Assembly: GCA_008360975.2 (NCBI GenBank)
Contig: CM039189.1
Span: 8,126,056-8,190,055 of the forward strand
Origin: Lichenostomus cassidix
Taxonomy: Eukaryota; Chordata; Aves; Passeriformes; Meliphagidae
Length of the DNA stretch: 64,000 nucleotides
Reading direction: 5' to 3'
In this document: positions 51,538 through 64,000 of the stretch, in pieces
Layout: the number at the start of each line of letters is the position of its first letter
Numbering within the stretch: the stretch's first letter is position 1
Notes under the pieces: model-generated
Told to the model about the DNA's origin: nothing
Seen by the model: the letters and a program-made list of their open reading frames with translations, nothing else
Database searches by the model: none
Position numbers and translations under genes: made by a program

Positions 51538-54500
51538 ACCTGAGCAAAGCTTTTGTCAGCAGCCTGCCAAATGCTGCGGTGGGTGGGCTGGAGATGTACC
51601 ATCAGTCAGAAGTGTTGGGAAAGTGCTTGTGAAAAGCCAGCAGACAGTCAGGTCTCTCTGAACCACTTTAAGGGAGACAGATGCGACAGCAGGAAGAAAA
51701 ATCATCCAGATTTTTTGCTGAAACATGCCCATTATGTGGTTTTAAAAAGAAAATTGATAATGATGCTGCTGTGAAAAGATGACTCTCAGTTCCTAGAAAT
51801 ATTCTGGCATTTTTGGGGAACAGATAGGAAGAGGGGAATGAATTAATTTGTCTGCTATAACGTGGAAATATGACAGTTGGAAGGAGAGGCTACATGGGAC
51901 TGACAAATGACAGCTCTTTCTTCTCAGAAGTGAAGCAATTCTTGGACATAAAAGAAGCAAGAATGCAGTAAATTACAGCTTGCTGCCACTCAGTCACAAA
52001 AAGATTTCAGCATTTTTAGTGCCAGACCTTTTGGCAGTAGGGACAAAGCTGTGTGTTTGCTACTGGAAAAGCAGTGTGAAACCATCTCCCCTCTGCTGAA
52101 AATTCTTTCCCCATCTTGCCTTCATTCAGGTGATTTTACTGCCCATTTTAAGAGAAGGAACCACAAGGATCACAATTAGCACTGGTATTTTCCTCTCGTG
52201 TTAATGGGTTTGAGCTGCAGCTGTACTACTCCTTGCAATACATGTCTTGGAAGATCAGTCAGGCTGAATCCTTGGGGACAAACTCCTGGGGTAACCAGAG
52301 ATCAACAGATGCCTGCAAATGGAATTTTTGAGCAATGATTATATACTGAGTCCCAGGCAGTTTCCTTCCCATATTTTTGTGGAAGGCTGGCCTAGGACAC
52401 ACATCACCCTGGGGCCGTGGGTAGATAACTCTATGTGCTTCAGTACAGCTGTGCTGGAAGATGGTGACAGTATCTCCTTCCCTGAAGTGACTGTGAGATC
52501 CATTGCCCAGGAATGGATCCTTGGTGCAGGAAATGGGCTGCTCAGTGGGTTTGCAAAGCAGTGGGATGAGCTTGTAGATGAGAATTTATTAAGAGCTGTT
52601 CCAAGCAAAGACACACCCTCTGCCTCAGAAAGACCCTAATCTGATGGATTAATGCTGCAAAGGATTTGTATTCTTCTCTGGGTGATTCTGGCTGGGAACA
52701 CAGTGCTGTGCTGATGGGCTTTGGCTCTAACTCCTGTTCACGTGTGGGATGTGGGACCAGTGTGGGGAAGGACAGCACTGCTAGGCAGGACCTGTGTGGG
52801 GAGGCAGCAGCAGGAGAATAGATTTTGAGAAGGAATGGCTGCATAAGTCCTCTGTTTATGGTAACTCTACATTTGAAATGAGGTTTTTTGGACTTTGACT
52901 GACTAGGAAATCATCTGGACCATACCAGATCTCTACAGTGGCTCAGCCAGCTCAGAATCCAATTTCTGACAAGGCTGAGAGCAAGGTCTGGAGAAGACCA
53001 TAAAGACAGGGAAAAACCAGGATGTTGCTTGCCCAAAGTGCATTCCCAGCTTCCAGTGTGCCATTGCTTAGGAACTTCCTGAGCTGGAATTGGTGCCTGT
53101 ATGTAGTAGCCCTGAATGGATTTCTTCTCCACAAAATAATCCAGTTGCACCTTGACTGTCTGTCAGTTATCATCATTTGTGATCCTGCAGCAGGGAGATG
53201 CACAGTTTGGCTTATTTGCATCCTGCATCCTACTAATGCCCTTTGATGCCCCAAATTCCCCAGGTTAGAAGGGTCAGCAAACAGTCCATGCTCTCGCCAC
53301 TATTCAGGTTTTCTGAGCTGTGTTTTCTATGTCATGTGCCCTTCAGTCATCTCTTTCTTACAGTACTTTACATCTCCTGTAGCGAGAGGGAGGTAACACT
53401 TCCCATTTAGCCCAGCATCAGCTGCTTGCTTGGCTGAGGACAACACAGCCCTGAGGCTTTAGCCGTCAGAAATGTGTGAAGAGAGAGATGGGAGGGCTGA
53501 AGGGGAAATGCTGCAGGAGAGAGAGGGATTGTGACATGACCAAGGCTCCCCTGTGCCACCAGCTACCTGGGTGTGGCCAGGCTGTGAGAGCCACAGGGAT
53601 GCTGTGCCATGGACCTTGTGTGGCCATGAAGGAGCTGGAGAGAAAAGCCACAGTGCTGAACAGACCATGCCTGAGGTATCCTGGTTGCTCTGGGGAGCCA
53701 CTGGGCAGCTGATGGTCCCTTCATGAGCTCAGGATGAGGTTGAATTGAAATAATTCCTTGATGAAAGATTAACCAAACACTCAGTCTTAATGTAAGGCTT
53801 TGACTACTCCAGCAGTTTGCTGCCTTCAACAGCTCCTTCTCCATCAAGGAATTACATCTGTGGTTTCAGCAGGGCTGGTCTATGCTGGTTAGGAGGAGAA
53901 GAGGCAGACTTGGGAGAAGGATGTTTGTGTGGGTTTGGGTAGATGTGGGCTCTTTGGTACAGCCTCCAGATCCTGGGAAAATCATTTAATTGTGCTGTGA
54001 GAGGGCAAAAACCTGCCCCCAGCTCCACGGAAAGCTGCTTTGAGGATGAGCGTTGCCAAGGAGCAGGGTTGGTATCAGAACACCTGAGCCTGGCGATTGC
54101 TCCAAGGTGGATGGTTCTGTACCTGACCCCTGTGTGATTTCCTTTAGAGCTCATTTTCTTGGGGAGCTTTGCCTCCAGCACTGCCTGCCCTTTGGAATGC
54201 AGGAATTGCTGTGCTGGGCAACAGGCTCCTGTGATTTTTGCCTGCCCATAAGTGCTGTAGCAATTAAGCAGAACAGCTTGCTGGTGTGGTTTGAGTCCCA
54301 GTTTGCTGGCCTCACTAGATTACAACAGGTAGGAAGTCTTTTAGAGGCATTTCCCGTGTGAATATAGTTACTGCAGCACTTTGAGCACTTGGAGCCAAAA
54401 ACTTAAAATCAAGTGATAACCATACAACTCCTTTCTTTGTTTGCTGAGGGCTTCAAAGCCAAGTCTGGAGTGCATCCTGGAATTACTCCTTACCACAGCT

Positions 54501-57500
54501 GCCCTTTGAAATACTACAAGTGATGGATAATCAATGGCTGACCAAGAGATGACAACCAGCAGAGATGGCAGCTGGGCAGGCAGAGGGATAAGACCAGTGA
54601 GATGCTGATTCCCTGGAGGGGTGTTCCTGCCCACCAAGCTGTGAGCCCAGCTGCCTGCCTGCCCAGCAAGGTGGCCATGAGAACATCTGCTGCCCTCCTG
54701 CTCTTGCCTTTTTCTGTCTTTTGTAATTTCCATGTCTGTCTGTCTGTCCACCTCCATGATCAGCTGTGACTGATGTTGTTGTGAATCTCGTGCCTCCTTG
54801 TGTAGTGGGAGATAGGGAGAGTTCCTTGTTCTCCAGGTCAGCATTTCTGGTGTGAGTCTTTTTTTTAAAAATTGCTATTTCCGTGTGTGCAATGTGGAAT
54901 TTGGAAAAGACAGACACATTAAAATAATTGCACTCAGAAAGCATTTGGCCTGCCTGCTTTTTCACTCTAATAACCACCTTCTCCCTTATCCCCAGACTGT
55001 GTGTGCCCCAATCCTGCCTGTGTTCATTTTGCCTTGTACTCCTCAGTCTCCTGCTTGATTTCCCAGACAATGCAAGAAGCTGCAATGAAAAAGCATCCCT
55101 AAGAATTCATGTTGCCTCTTAAATGCCAGTTTTCCTTGAAGTCCTGCTTGCCTAAACACATGTCCCACTGCAAACTCCCACTATCACTGCTTTGACTAAC
55201 ACAGGAATAGCCAAATTCAGCCTTTTTCTGCATGTGTGTGTTTAACCCCCAGCTGGGTACCTGAACAGGCCAGGTGTGAATTGTGGGCCTCTGGCTTCTC
55301 AGGGACACAGGAGGAGCAGGGCTGTGGTTTGGGGTGGGTGAGGACTATGGGCTCACAGATTCAGCCTCTCTGCTGATGGAGAGCTGCACTGGATTATTTC
55401 AGATGATCCTCCCCAGTCCTGGGTAGAGATGATATTTAATTTCTGGTGCAGGGAAGGGGTGGGAGCTGTATCTGTGTGTGCTGCTGTGTGTCTAGGATTG
55501 GTGCTGTCACCTTTCCGTGCTCGTCCTGGGCTTAGCCCAACATGGTCTCTTGGAGATGAGTCAAGGAGGGATAGCACTGCGAGAATAAAGAGGATTTGAG
55601 AGCCTTGCAAATTCACCTCGTCAAAGGGCTTCTCTCCCATGTGCAGCCTAGTGATTGGAGATGAGAGGAAATCTCTCCATTCCAGGCAGGCTGGCTGGTT
55701 AAAGACCTGAGAAATGAGCTGGCTAAGAAGGCTCCACTGACAATGTGTGTAAAATGAAAACCTTTTCCCTTCAGAAAGGATTTTTTTTAGCCATTAGGGA
55801 AAACTCCCTGGAAAGGTTTTTCTTTTTTAAAAGTGGGACCGGAGGAGGGTTTGCTGAGCATCCCCTGCCATCCTTCTGGACTTGCAGCCTGTAGCATTCC
55901 TGCCACAGCAGCTGCTCTACACTAACCTGAGCTTCTCTTTCCATCTGGAAGAATAAACCAGGAACATTATACAAAATGTAATTAGCTTTTTAAAATTTCC
56001 AGCCCAAATTTATCTGTGGCTGGTTTATTTCCTTTTATCCTTGTACCAACAATAGCTTTTAACCAAGATATCTTTTTACCTCCGGAAATTTTTATCCCTG
56101 AAACATTTTTAGATTTGCTGCAGATTTCCTAGAATTTTCCTTTCATCAGGCTGAGCTGGCTGACCCCTTCCATCCTTCCCTCCTGTGAAATGCTCACCTT
56201 TGCCCAGGAGACCTTATTTCTCTGATTTTGGCTCAGGAGCTCCATGAATGCTCCTAAACAGCCATTCTTTTGCAGGATTCACAAGTCCACAGCAAAGTAC
56301 AAACTTTCCAGGTCTGTTTTGTGCAAGAAATTGGGCATTTGTCCTTGGATAAGTCCTGGAAGAGGAAAAAAAATCCATGAAAGATCGAAAATATCCATGA
56401 AAATGTGAAATTTCCATTTGCAGAGTCCCTCTGTTAAAAAAAAAAATAAAATGAGCTTTTATGTCATTAGTCTCCACTGAGCCCATGGCAAATGTGCTCA
56501 ATTTAAAGGCTGAAAGGCTGGTTTTCTCCAACTGTCAGATGCTGTCAGCTCAGCTGAGCTTTCAGAAGCCATGGGAGAAACTCTCAGACACAACCAGCAG
56601 CCCCACTACAACATGCTCTGGCAGAGGTTTGCATATTTCTTTAAAACTCCTGGTTTTCAGACTGATGACCCCAAGGAGCTCCTTGTTTGGGGTGGCCTTA
56701 CAGTGACACCCAGCCATGTGTCCCCAGGGGGATGTGAAGTGACAGTACAGGGCTGGTCAGCAAGGATTGCTCCTTCCCACAGCTCTGTTCCATCTCATTC
56801 ACAAAGCCTCCACAGAGGAGATTTCACTGTTTCCATCAGCAGATCTCCTGCTACTCATCATCACCCTCAGCCTGTCTCTGCAGGATCAGCCCATGCTGAC
56901 ACAGCTTTGAATTCTCAGAGCACAGAGAGTGTCAGGCCTGCGAGGACAGATGACGTTTTTCATCCATGCACACAGAGTCCCCAGGAGTTTTTCCAGGGAG
57001 CCCATAGTCATCTGGAAATTTTGATTTCTTGAAATTGGCCTGTCCTGAGAATACACTGGTTCTCATGGTGCTTTTGCCAGGAAATAAACTTCCCAGGTTC
57101 CAGATGAAATTTCCGATCTGAACACTTGAGAATTGCTCTATTACTCAATCCTCCAGGCACCCCTAAAAAAAGATCTTGCTGAACTCTGTCTCTGCATCAG
57201 GACCAAACTTCAAAGGCAGCTTTGGGACTACAGTTCTTTATCAGAACCCCTGTTTTCAATCAAATCCAAAAAGCCAGATTTCTCTGCAACAGTGCTTTTA
57301 ATGAGCTGTGCCTATGGAGATCTGTGTACCCTCCCAAAATCATCACAGTAGGTCTCTCCCTCTGAAATCTTCACTGGAGTTTCTCACATTCATCTGCTGT
57401 GATAGCAAATACAACTTCATATTAGTTCTCTGGCCTGGTGCCAGATGGATATTTGATGAAGTTATAAAGTCAGATGGAAAAATGATTTCTTTTGCTGGAA

Positions 57501-59315
57501 CACAGGCAGAAAAGATGCTTCTTTTGGAGACAAATCCCTTTCTGTTGCTATCTCGGCACGAGAAATCAGTATGATCCATGGTTCATCTTTTTATCTCCAG
57601 CTGAGCCAGGCAAACACAATGCTGTCATTAGGAGTTGATCCTCCTTCTCCCATGGCAAGCAGCTGGTGCTTTATCCTGTTTGCTGTCTCTGGGTCTCTAC
57701 ACTCTCCATTTGGAGGCAGATTTTACATGTGGGAAGGACTTGCTGCAGGCAAACCCAGGGGTTCTGCAGATCACTGAGGGGTGGGCACAGTGCTGCTGTC
57801 TGCACCCCAAGGCTGCTTGGGCAAATCAGGAGCCAGATTTGTTTTTTGGAACCTCTCACGGGGCCATGGAGTTCACTGGAGAAAAATCACCTTTATCTGG
57901 TAAATCCAGCTGCACCTGGGAGTGGCAGAGCTGTTTGCTCTGGGGAGGTAAACCCAGGCAGCAGAGCATGGAAAGATCCCCAACGCTTCCCTCCCAGCTT
58001 CATCCCACATGGTGGTCTACAAATGGCTTTTCTTTCCTATCTTTTGTCTGAAAATACCAATCTGCCACAAAACTTTTGCTGCATCCTTGCTGGATAAGTG
58101 GATTTCCATGGCCATAAAACTCTGGAAATCTCTCTGAATGTGGTGTGACAGCATGGAGATGACCAGCAGTCCTGTCCATGCCCCTGGTGTTTTGCTGTGT
58201 GGATGCAAGTAGGGCAGTCCCTGCTCTGGGTAAAGAGAAAGACAACATGTGGGAGAGGAAATTGAGGGCCAGAGCTGAAAAGAGGGTCTCAGCTTTTCCC
58301 AGGGAAAGAATAAAGCCACAGCTCTCAACATCTGTAGCATCCCAGGGCAAGGACTTCCATGCCTTAATCCTGTGTTGTGTGGAGGTCCACATGCTCATAT
58401 GTGCTGGCTTCCTTTGAAGGAGAGTGAGGAAACACCATCTCTTACCTTGATTAGAGCTCAAAATGCACCTTTCGGGTGGGCCAGCTTCGGGCACTCAATA
58501 AATGCATGTAGATTCCCTTGTTGAGGGCAGCAGTGAGGGCAGATGGGTTTTCTCTGCAGGGAACTGAGGAATGAAGTGACTGAACAATCCTGCTGGCTGT
58601 TGTTTTCCTGATTTGATGCATTTCTCTGGCACAAGGCTGAATTTCCCAGCAGATCTGGGCTACATATATTTTCATAGAGCCTCATTAAAGGCATAGCTTC
58701 AGTTCTGAAAATCACATTTGTTCTAAATAAGAGCTGTCTGCTGGGAGAATTAATTCCTCTGACTTAAGTCACCTCCCTGGAAGTGATGCTGTTGTCTTCG
58801 ATTTCATGGCTCAGATGATTACACTTTTCCAACACCCAAGAATAACGAGATTAGGGAATTTGTGGCAATGAAGGCAAAGAGGAGGAACTGGCTAAGAAAA
58901 AGAGAGAAGAAATTGAATTTTCCTGTTAAGAGAAAGGGAAATGCCTATTTCACAGAAACAGCTTTGCTTTTGGGAATATCAATGGAGGAAACTCCCTGCT
59001 TGAACCAAAACCTCTCATTAAACCTATTCGGTTTGTTGCAACATTCAAAAAGTTTTGTGATCATGGTAGTTACCATTCACCCATCAGCAAGGCTGTGGGC
59101 AACCCTCTGTCCCTGTGGAACAGGGAGGAAAAGCCAGGAAAGTGTGTTTCCCCTGAGGACTTAGGCAAGCTAACTGGGCTTCTGGCAGGGCATGGTTGGT
59201 GGAGGGGCATTCCAGGATGGTGGAGAGCTGCAGGACAACACTGAAACTGAAGATGTCACAGTTTGCTGGTTGGGAACAACAATATTTGTTAGAGCAAGTT
59301 TTTACACAGGGAAAT
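51538..59315 (+). other. TMEM275 3' UTR followed by intergenic DNA
   Basis: The 3' UTR begins at the stop codon. Its end cannot be set. The first canonical-type poly(A) signals I see downstream are ATTAAA at 54918-54923, AATAAA at 55584-55589 and AATAAA at 55952-55957, which would imply a UTR of several kilobases unless a variant signal is used. No other gene, RNA or transposon is recognised. Confidence 0.45.
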
Positions 59316-59600
59316 AGTGATAGAACAGGGTGGAAGTGGTTTTAAAAACATATTTTAAAACTAGAAGAGGAGAGATTTAGATATTAGCAAGAAATTCCTT
59401 ACTCAGAAAGTGGTGAGACACTGGAATAGGCTGCCCAGAGAAATTGTGGATTCCCCATCCCTGGGAGTGCTCGAGGCCAGGCTGGATGGGGCTCTGAGCA
59501 ACCTGGTCTAGTGGGTGGCATCCCTGCCCAAGGCAGCAGGGCTGGAACTGGATGATGTTTAATGTCCCTTCCAACCCAACAGATTCCATTATTCCATTCT
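59316..59600 (+). mobile_element. CR1 LINE, 5'-truncated 3' end
   Basis: The sequence shows the typical CR1 3' region: GATTTAGATATTAGCAAGAA, then CACTGGAATAGGCTGCCCAG, then CCATCCCTGGGAGTGCTCGA, then GGAACTGGATGATGTTTAAT and CCCTTCCAACCCAAC. It ends in the short terminal repeat ATTCCATT-ATTCCATTCT that stands in place of a poly(A) tail. It is heavily truncated at the 5' end, as most bird CR1 copies are. No reverse-transcriptase coding remains. Confidence 0.95.
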
Positions 59601-62600
59601 GAAATGGGAATGGATCACCCCCTGAGCACACAGGGCACATGTGGGCACCTCAGTTCCTACTGCCAAAAATCAAAGCACCAGCCAGCTGACCTTCCTCTGT
59701 GACACCAGGGATGGGAAGAGAACACCCCCCTGGGAGGGACAACTGCTAAAGGGAAAGGCTCTTCTTTGGTGACACTGGGAGCACTTTATCAGGACTAACA
59801 CTCGCAGCATCATTAGGTTTAATGTTTCTGTTATTTTGCTGTCAATTCTCCTAATGGCGCTCCAGCAGCATGGAGTTGAGTGAGTCACACAAGTAATTAT
59901 TAACGAGGCTGTGGCACTGGAAAGGCATTCAAAGTTCAATTCACCACCAGCCCCACTCCATGTACATTCATTAATGAGCAGGTGCAAAGTGAGTTTGCTG
60001 AGGAGAGAAAAGGAGAGAGCCCATTCCATAGGAAATATTTTGCCTCATTATTCTCCACAGGGAAAAAGGTAGCAGCAGGTGGAGGGAGAGAGTAGGAGTA
60101 AGGGTGTACATCTTGCTCCTCACATTTTTAAGGGCATTTAAAAGACAGGCAGTCTGGGTTTTGCTACATCAGTGCTCAGACTGATAAAGGGACCCAGAGG
60201 TGCTGGCATCTGTAGGTACGAGGCATGGCAGGAAGCTGTGCCAACAAAACCTAGGAGTCTGAGCAGAAATAAACAGGCAAAAGGGATGTTTTGGAGGTAG
60301 GGAACTGGATGTACTAGGAGATGAAGTGAGGTCACATAAGGATTTGGCGGCAGAAGAGAAAACACTGCTTAGAGGTACTGCATCCTGCTGTGATTTACCC
60401 ACCAGCCTTCCCTTTTTTCTAGATGTGCTTTGTGCAGGAGGCACACAGCCACACTTCCAGACAGACTTGTAGCTGCAATGACAGAAAGGCATCAATTCCC
60501 TGTCCTTCCTCTGCCCAAGGCTCAGTGCCTGCAGGCAAATGGCAGAGCAAAAGTTCACATCAACAGTGCACAGTCCAGCCTGGGAGGGTGGGTTTCTGCA
60601 GGGCTTTTTTATTCTGTTGTTTTCCAAGCTGTGAGGAAAAGGTTTTGTTTCAGTTTGCAGAGCAGGAGTGATAAAACACATTTCTGTAGGTAGAAAGATG
60701 ATGTAGTGGAAACCAAGGACTCTCACTGAACATATTAGTGTCAAGGAGTCAACATATTTCTAGTGAAACCTGCTTTGGTGATGAGTTCTAGACAAGCTCT
60801 GAGAAAGGTTTCACATTTCAGCTTCACCCTTTATTGGGACTGCTGTGATAACTCTGCTTCTAAATGAAAGCAAGCCTGTGTGGGCTCCTCAGATTGTTTC
60901 CATTCAGTCTGACGCCTCCAGCTGCCCCCAAAAGCAGAGTTCCACAGCAGCAAAAAGAGCTTTATAGCCTTGGCTTTAATTAACTCCTACAGCAAGAGAC
61001 ACTTGGGCTGTAACGCGCCGGTGGCTTTCAGATATGCCATTTATCAGCTCCCTAAATGTAATCAGAGCCAGTTTGATCCAATTAGGCAGTACCAGGACAG
61101 GATAGCACCATCCAGCCTGGGTGCAGCAGCACTCAGGACAAGGAAATGCAATGCTGAAAGACTGCAACCTTCCCTTATCTAGGATAAAGTGTCATCATCC
61201 TTCTGTGTGATCCCTTCTATCCCTTTCTGTGATTAAGGTGAAAGTCCTCAGTGCCTCAAAAAGCACTTCAGTGTCTGCAAAAGGCTGAGCCTGTAACTCT
61301 TGTGTGTCACGTAGACAAGGCTGTCACATCGTCTCATTGGTGCATGGATGCTCCCTGTTGTTTTTTTGGTGCTCTGTTAATGGTGCTCATGGAAGGACCA
61401 GTGAACAGCTGGTTCCCCTGTTTGCTGTGTACTTTTGTCTGCACAACTCTTTGCTGGTCCCAGTCTGGATCCTGCCCTTTTTCCAGAGCCCAGTCCCTGC
61501 AATCTTAGGGACAAATTGCCCCCAGAATCACCCAGCATCACCTCAAATGATGGTGTCATCCCTGAGCATCTGTGGTCACCTCTCAAACCAAAAATTTCTG
61601 CAGCTATTAAAATATAGGAAGCCTTGCACTACCTTAGCTAATGTTGTGCAACTTCCCCTCTTCTTACAAAGAAGAAATCAGCCACCACAGATCTTGCTTC
61701 TCTTTTAGGTTTTGACCCTGGGGACCTGACTCCATCCTACATCAGTCTGCTGGGCTGCTAGCAAGCCCATCCTTCCCCAGAGCCACCTGTTTAATGCTGA
61801 ATTAATTTACATTCCTTTTAAGTGCTTGTGTTTGCTTCAGCAGACAGGCTATGAGTTATTGCTTTTCTGTTCAGGAGGTTACAGGGGCCTCGTTAAACAG
61901 AGCAGAATATGCAAAATGAAAGGTGACTTATCCGTTGAGCAATACTGAAGTTTAGAAACACCAGGCAGCAAGAAAAGAGCTCTTACATCACTGCCTGCAA
62001 AGCTTTCTGCCCTGAGTTCAGTGTTTACATAAAATTTTCATCAAGCCATGAATTTAACTGAAAACTGACAGTCTGAATGACAGACTTCCCAGCAGTCAGC
62101 ACATGAAATGGATCCCATTCAGGAGAGCACCAGCTGTACAGAAAGTGGGTTTTATCCAGACTGATTGATGAGGAGGTACCAACATCAGGAGCTGTCTGCT
62201 TGAGGAATGAGGCACCTTAAAGCCATGGCTTGGCTTTGATGGATGCCAGAGATCAGATCCTGAGGAGCAGAGAAGATCAGGTGGGATCCAAGCAAGGAGA
62301 CACTCAGTGCTTCTGGAGATGCACTGGAAGAAGAGCTGAGAGCCACCAGGCTCAGCCAAGGGGCTGGAATTAAGGCTGGGGATTGGGCCAGAAGTGTTTT
62401 CTGCTGCCTTTGATACATCAGGTGGGGAGTGCATCCCAGAGGACCATTTAGGGGGGAAATTGCCAAGGTTTGCTCTGAGCAGCCTCACCAGAGGTTAAAA
62501 TCAGATGCCCAAAGAATGACTGGAGTCATTTGGCACTGGATACAGTGGTTCTTGCAGCAGTCTGAGAGATGCTGGGAAGGTACTGGGGCAGTGAAGGCAA

Positions 62601-64000
62601 ACCAGCACAGTGCTAGTGTTTGGCAGGAAGAGACAACATTGCTTATGAGTCTCTTTTCCCACCAAGTCGCTGTTTTCCACCAGATAAAACCAGATTTAGC
62701 ATCCTTGCCACTCCTGGGCTATTGGGCTGCTGTCCTGTCAGCCTGGCCAAGCATGTCTGCCCCTTCCCTGATGCCCACAACGAGTCCCCAGGTGTCACTT
62801 CCTTGTCCTCTGTACCTGCTCTTTTCCCCTCTGCCCACAGCTCTGGGGACCTGCAATGAGCTTGTGAACCAGGGAGCTGCTCTCTCTCCCTCTTTTTTTT
62901 TTTTTTCTTTCTCTTTTATATTCCTCTTTTAGCTTTATCAGCCGGTCTAATAAAATATATTGTCTCTCCCTATAAACCTTGCCTCTAGAGACTTAACCAC
63001 ACTGAGGTTGCTATAACAACAACTGAGCTCTTTGCCAGCAAGAAATGAAGGAAAAAGGTACTGGAAAAACCAAGGGAGAATTCAGTAGAGAGGCTCCCCC
63101 TGCTCTGTGTGGTGTTATCCCTGTGAGGGGCAGGATGAGGCAGAAGAACACGAAGGAGAAGCACATCTCTGGGGGAAGGAGGCATTCGGGTCCCAAATCT
63201 GCTCAGGAAGTGCTGCAGGACCTTCCCTCCCCATGGAGCACACAGAGCAGATCTCCTGAGTGAATGTTTGCCCTGCTCAGGTGAAAAACCATCACAGAAA
63301 CACACTGACTTTGGCATCGCTGGTCCCCAGTGACTGAGCTGCTGCCAGGACTCATTCACACAGCAAAATTCCCATTCCAGCCAAGAAGGAGGCAGGTGTC
63401 AAGGCTCTGATGGGCAAACCAGGCACTTTCAGAGGATAAATGGATGTCACACCTTCCTGAGACTGCAGCTGGCCAGGAAAGGTTTCCCCTGTCCCTGAGC
63501 ACAGATGTTTCAGCAGCAGGAGAGGGACTGCTGTGGTTCCTTGGGCTAAAGAGAGCCAGGGAGGGCTCAGGTGAGGGAGAGGAGGTGGAAACTGCTGGCA
63601 AGGACATGCAAATGCTTGTAGAGGATGCTTATCCTAGGAAGCAGAGAAAAAAGCAGGGAAAAAATGGTTGGAGAGCTTATCTGAAGTAGCTACAGACACC
63701 AACAGACAGGGACAGTCTTTTCCATCTTTTTCTGATCTTTTCAGCTGATTGCAAATGCCACAGCAAAGCTCTTCTAACTCCATCAGCCAGGGGTTTATTC
63801 GAACCAAATCTTAATTTTTCCCTCCCAAGTTATGGATTAGGGGCTCTGAATTGTTAAACATCTGAGGATTGTCAAGAATAGAGAGTTTGTTAAGCACCCA
63901 AGAGCTGGGCATTAAAGAAAGTTAAATTATTGTTCTTGGATCCACTGCAGAGATGAATATTTATGGCTCAATCTAGTTTTCCAGAGTCTCATCATTTCTT
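59601..64000. other. intergenic DNA to the window end
   Basis: No gene, RNA or transposon is supported. A pyrimidine-rich run lies at about 62882-62933. Human synteny would place DMBX1 beyond this side, on the opposite strand. No homeobox-encoding sequence is present within the window. Confidence 0.55.

Overview
The window is vertebrate nuclear DNA, almost certainly from a bird. It holds intron-containing protein-coding genes with GT-AG splice sites, a CR1 LINE 3' end, and an endogenous-retrovirus LTR of a type common in bird genomes. Intergenic DNA between the genes is long and stop-rich. There are no operons, Shine-Dalgarno sites or CRISPR arrays, and nearly every long open frame is a chance reading of non-coding DNA. 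The species cannot be fixed from this sequence alone.

Layout. Positions 1-4860 are the 5' part of MKNK1 (introns, possibly one untranslated exon). Positions 4863-18567 carry the complete MKNK1 coding sequence on the + strand: 11 coding exons, 412 residues, every junction in phase. MKNK1 is the MAPK-interacting kinase that phosphorylates eIF4E. Its 3' UTR runs to about 20.1-20.2 kb. Positions 20.2-45.9 kb contain no gene I can support. That interval has a (TTCC)n microsatellite next to a pair of RFX-type X-boxes, a perfect palindromic X-box at 30370, a minus-sense LTR at 29301-29904 and a 64-bp tandem duplication at 32.7 kb. A CpG island at about 45.96-46.66 kb ends in a consensus splice donor. 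I interpret it as the promoter and untranslated first exon of the next gene, whose single coding exon (50989-51537, 182 aa, two membrane segments) I call TMEM275. From 51.5 kb to the end there is 3' UTR and intergenic DNA with one CR1 fragment at 59.3-59.6 kb.

Synteny. As I recall, human chromosome 1p33 has the order MKNK1, KNCN, TMEM275, with DMBX1 beyond. The MKNK1 to TMEM275 order and shared strand here agree with that. I found no kinocilin (KNCN) exon between them. The X-boxes, which are typical of cilia-gene regulation, lie in exactly that interval. The two genes are not functionally linked in an obvious way: one encodes a cytoplasmic and nuclear kinase of translation control, the other a small membrane protein of unknown role.
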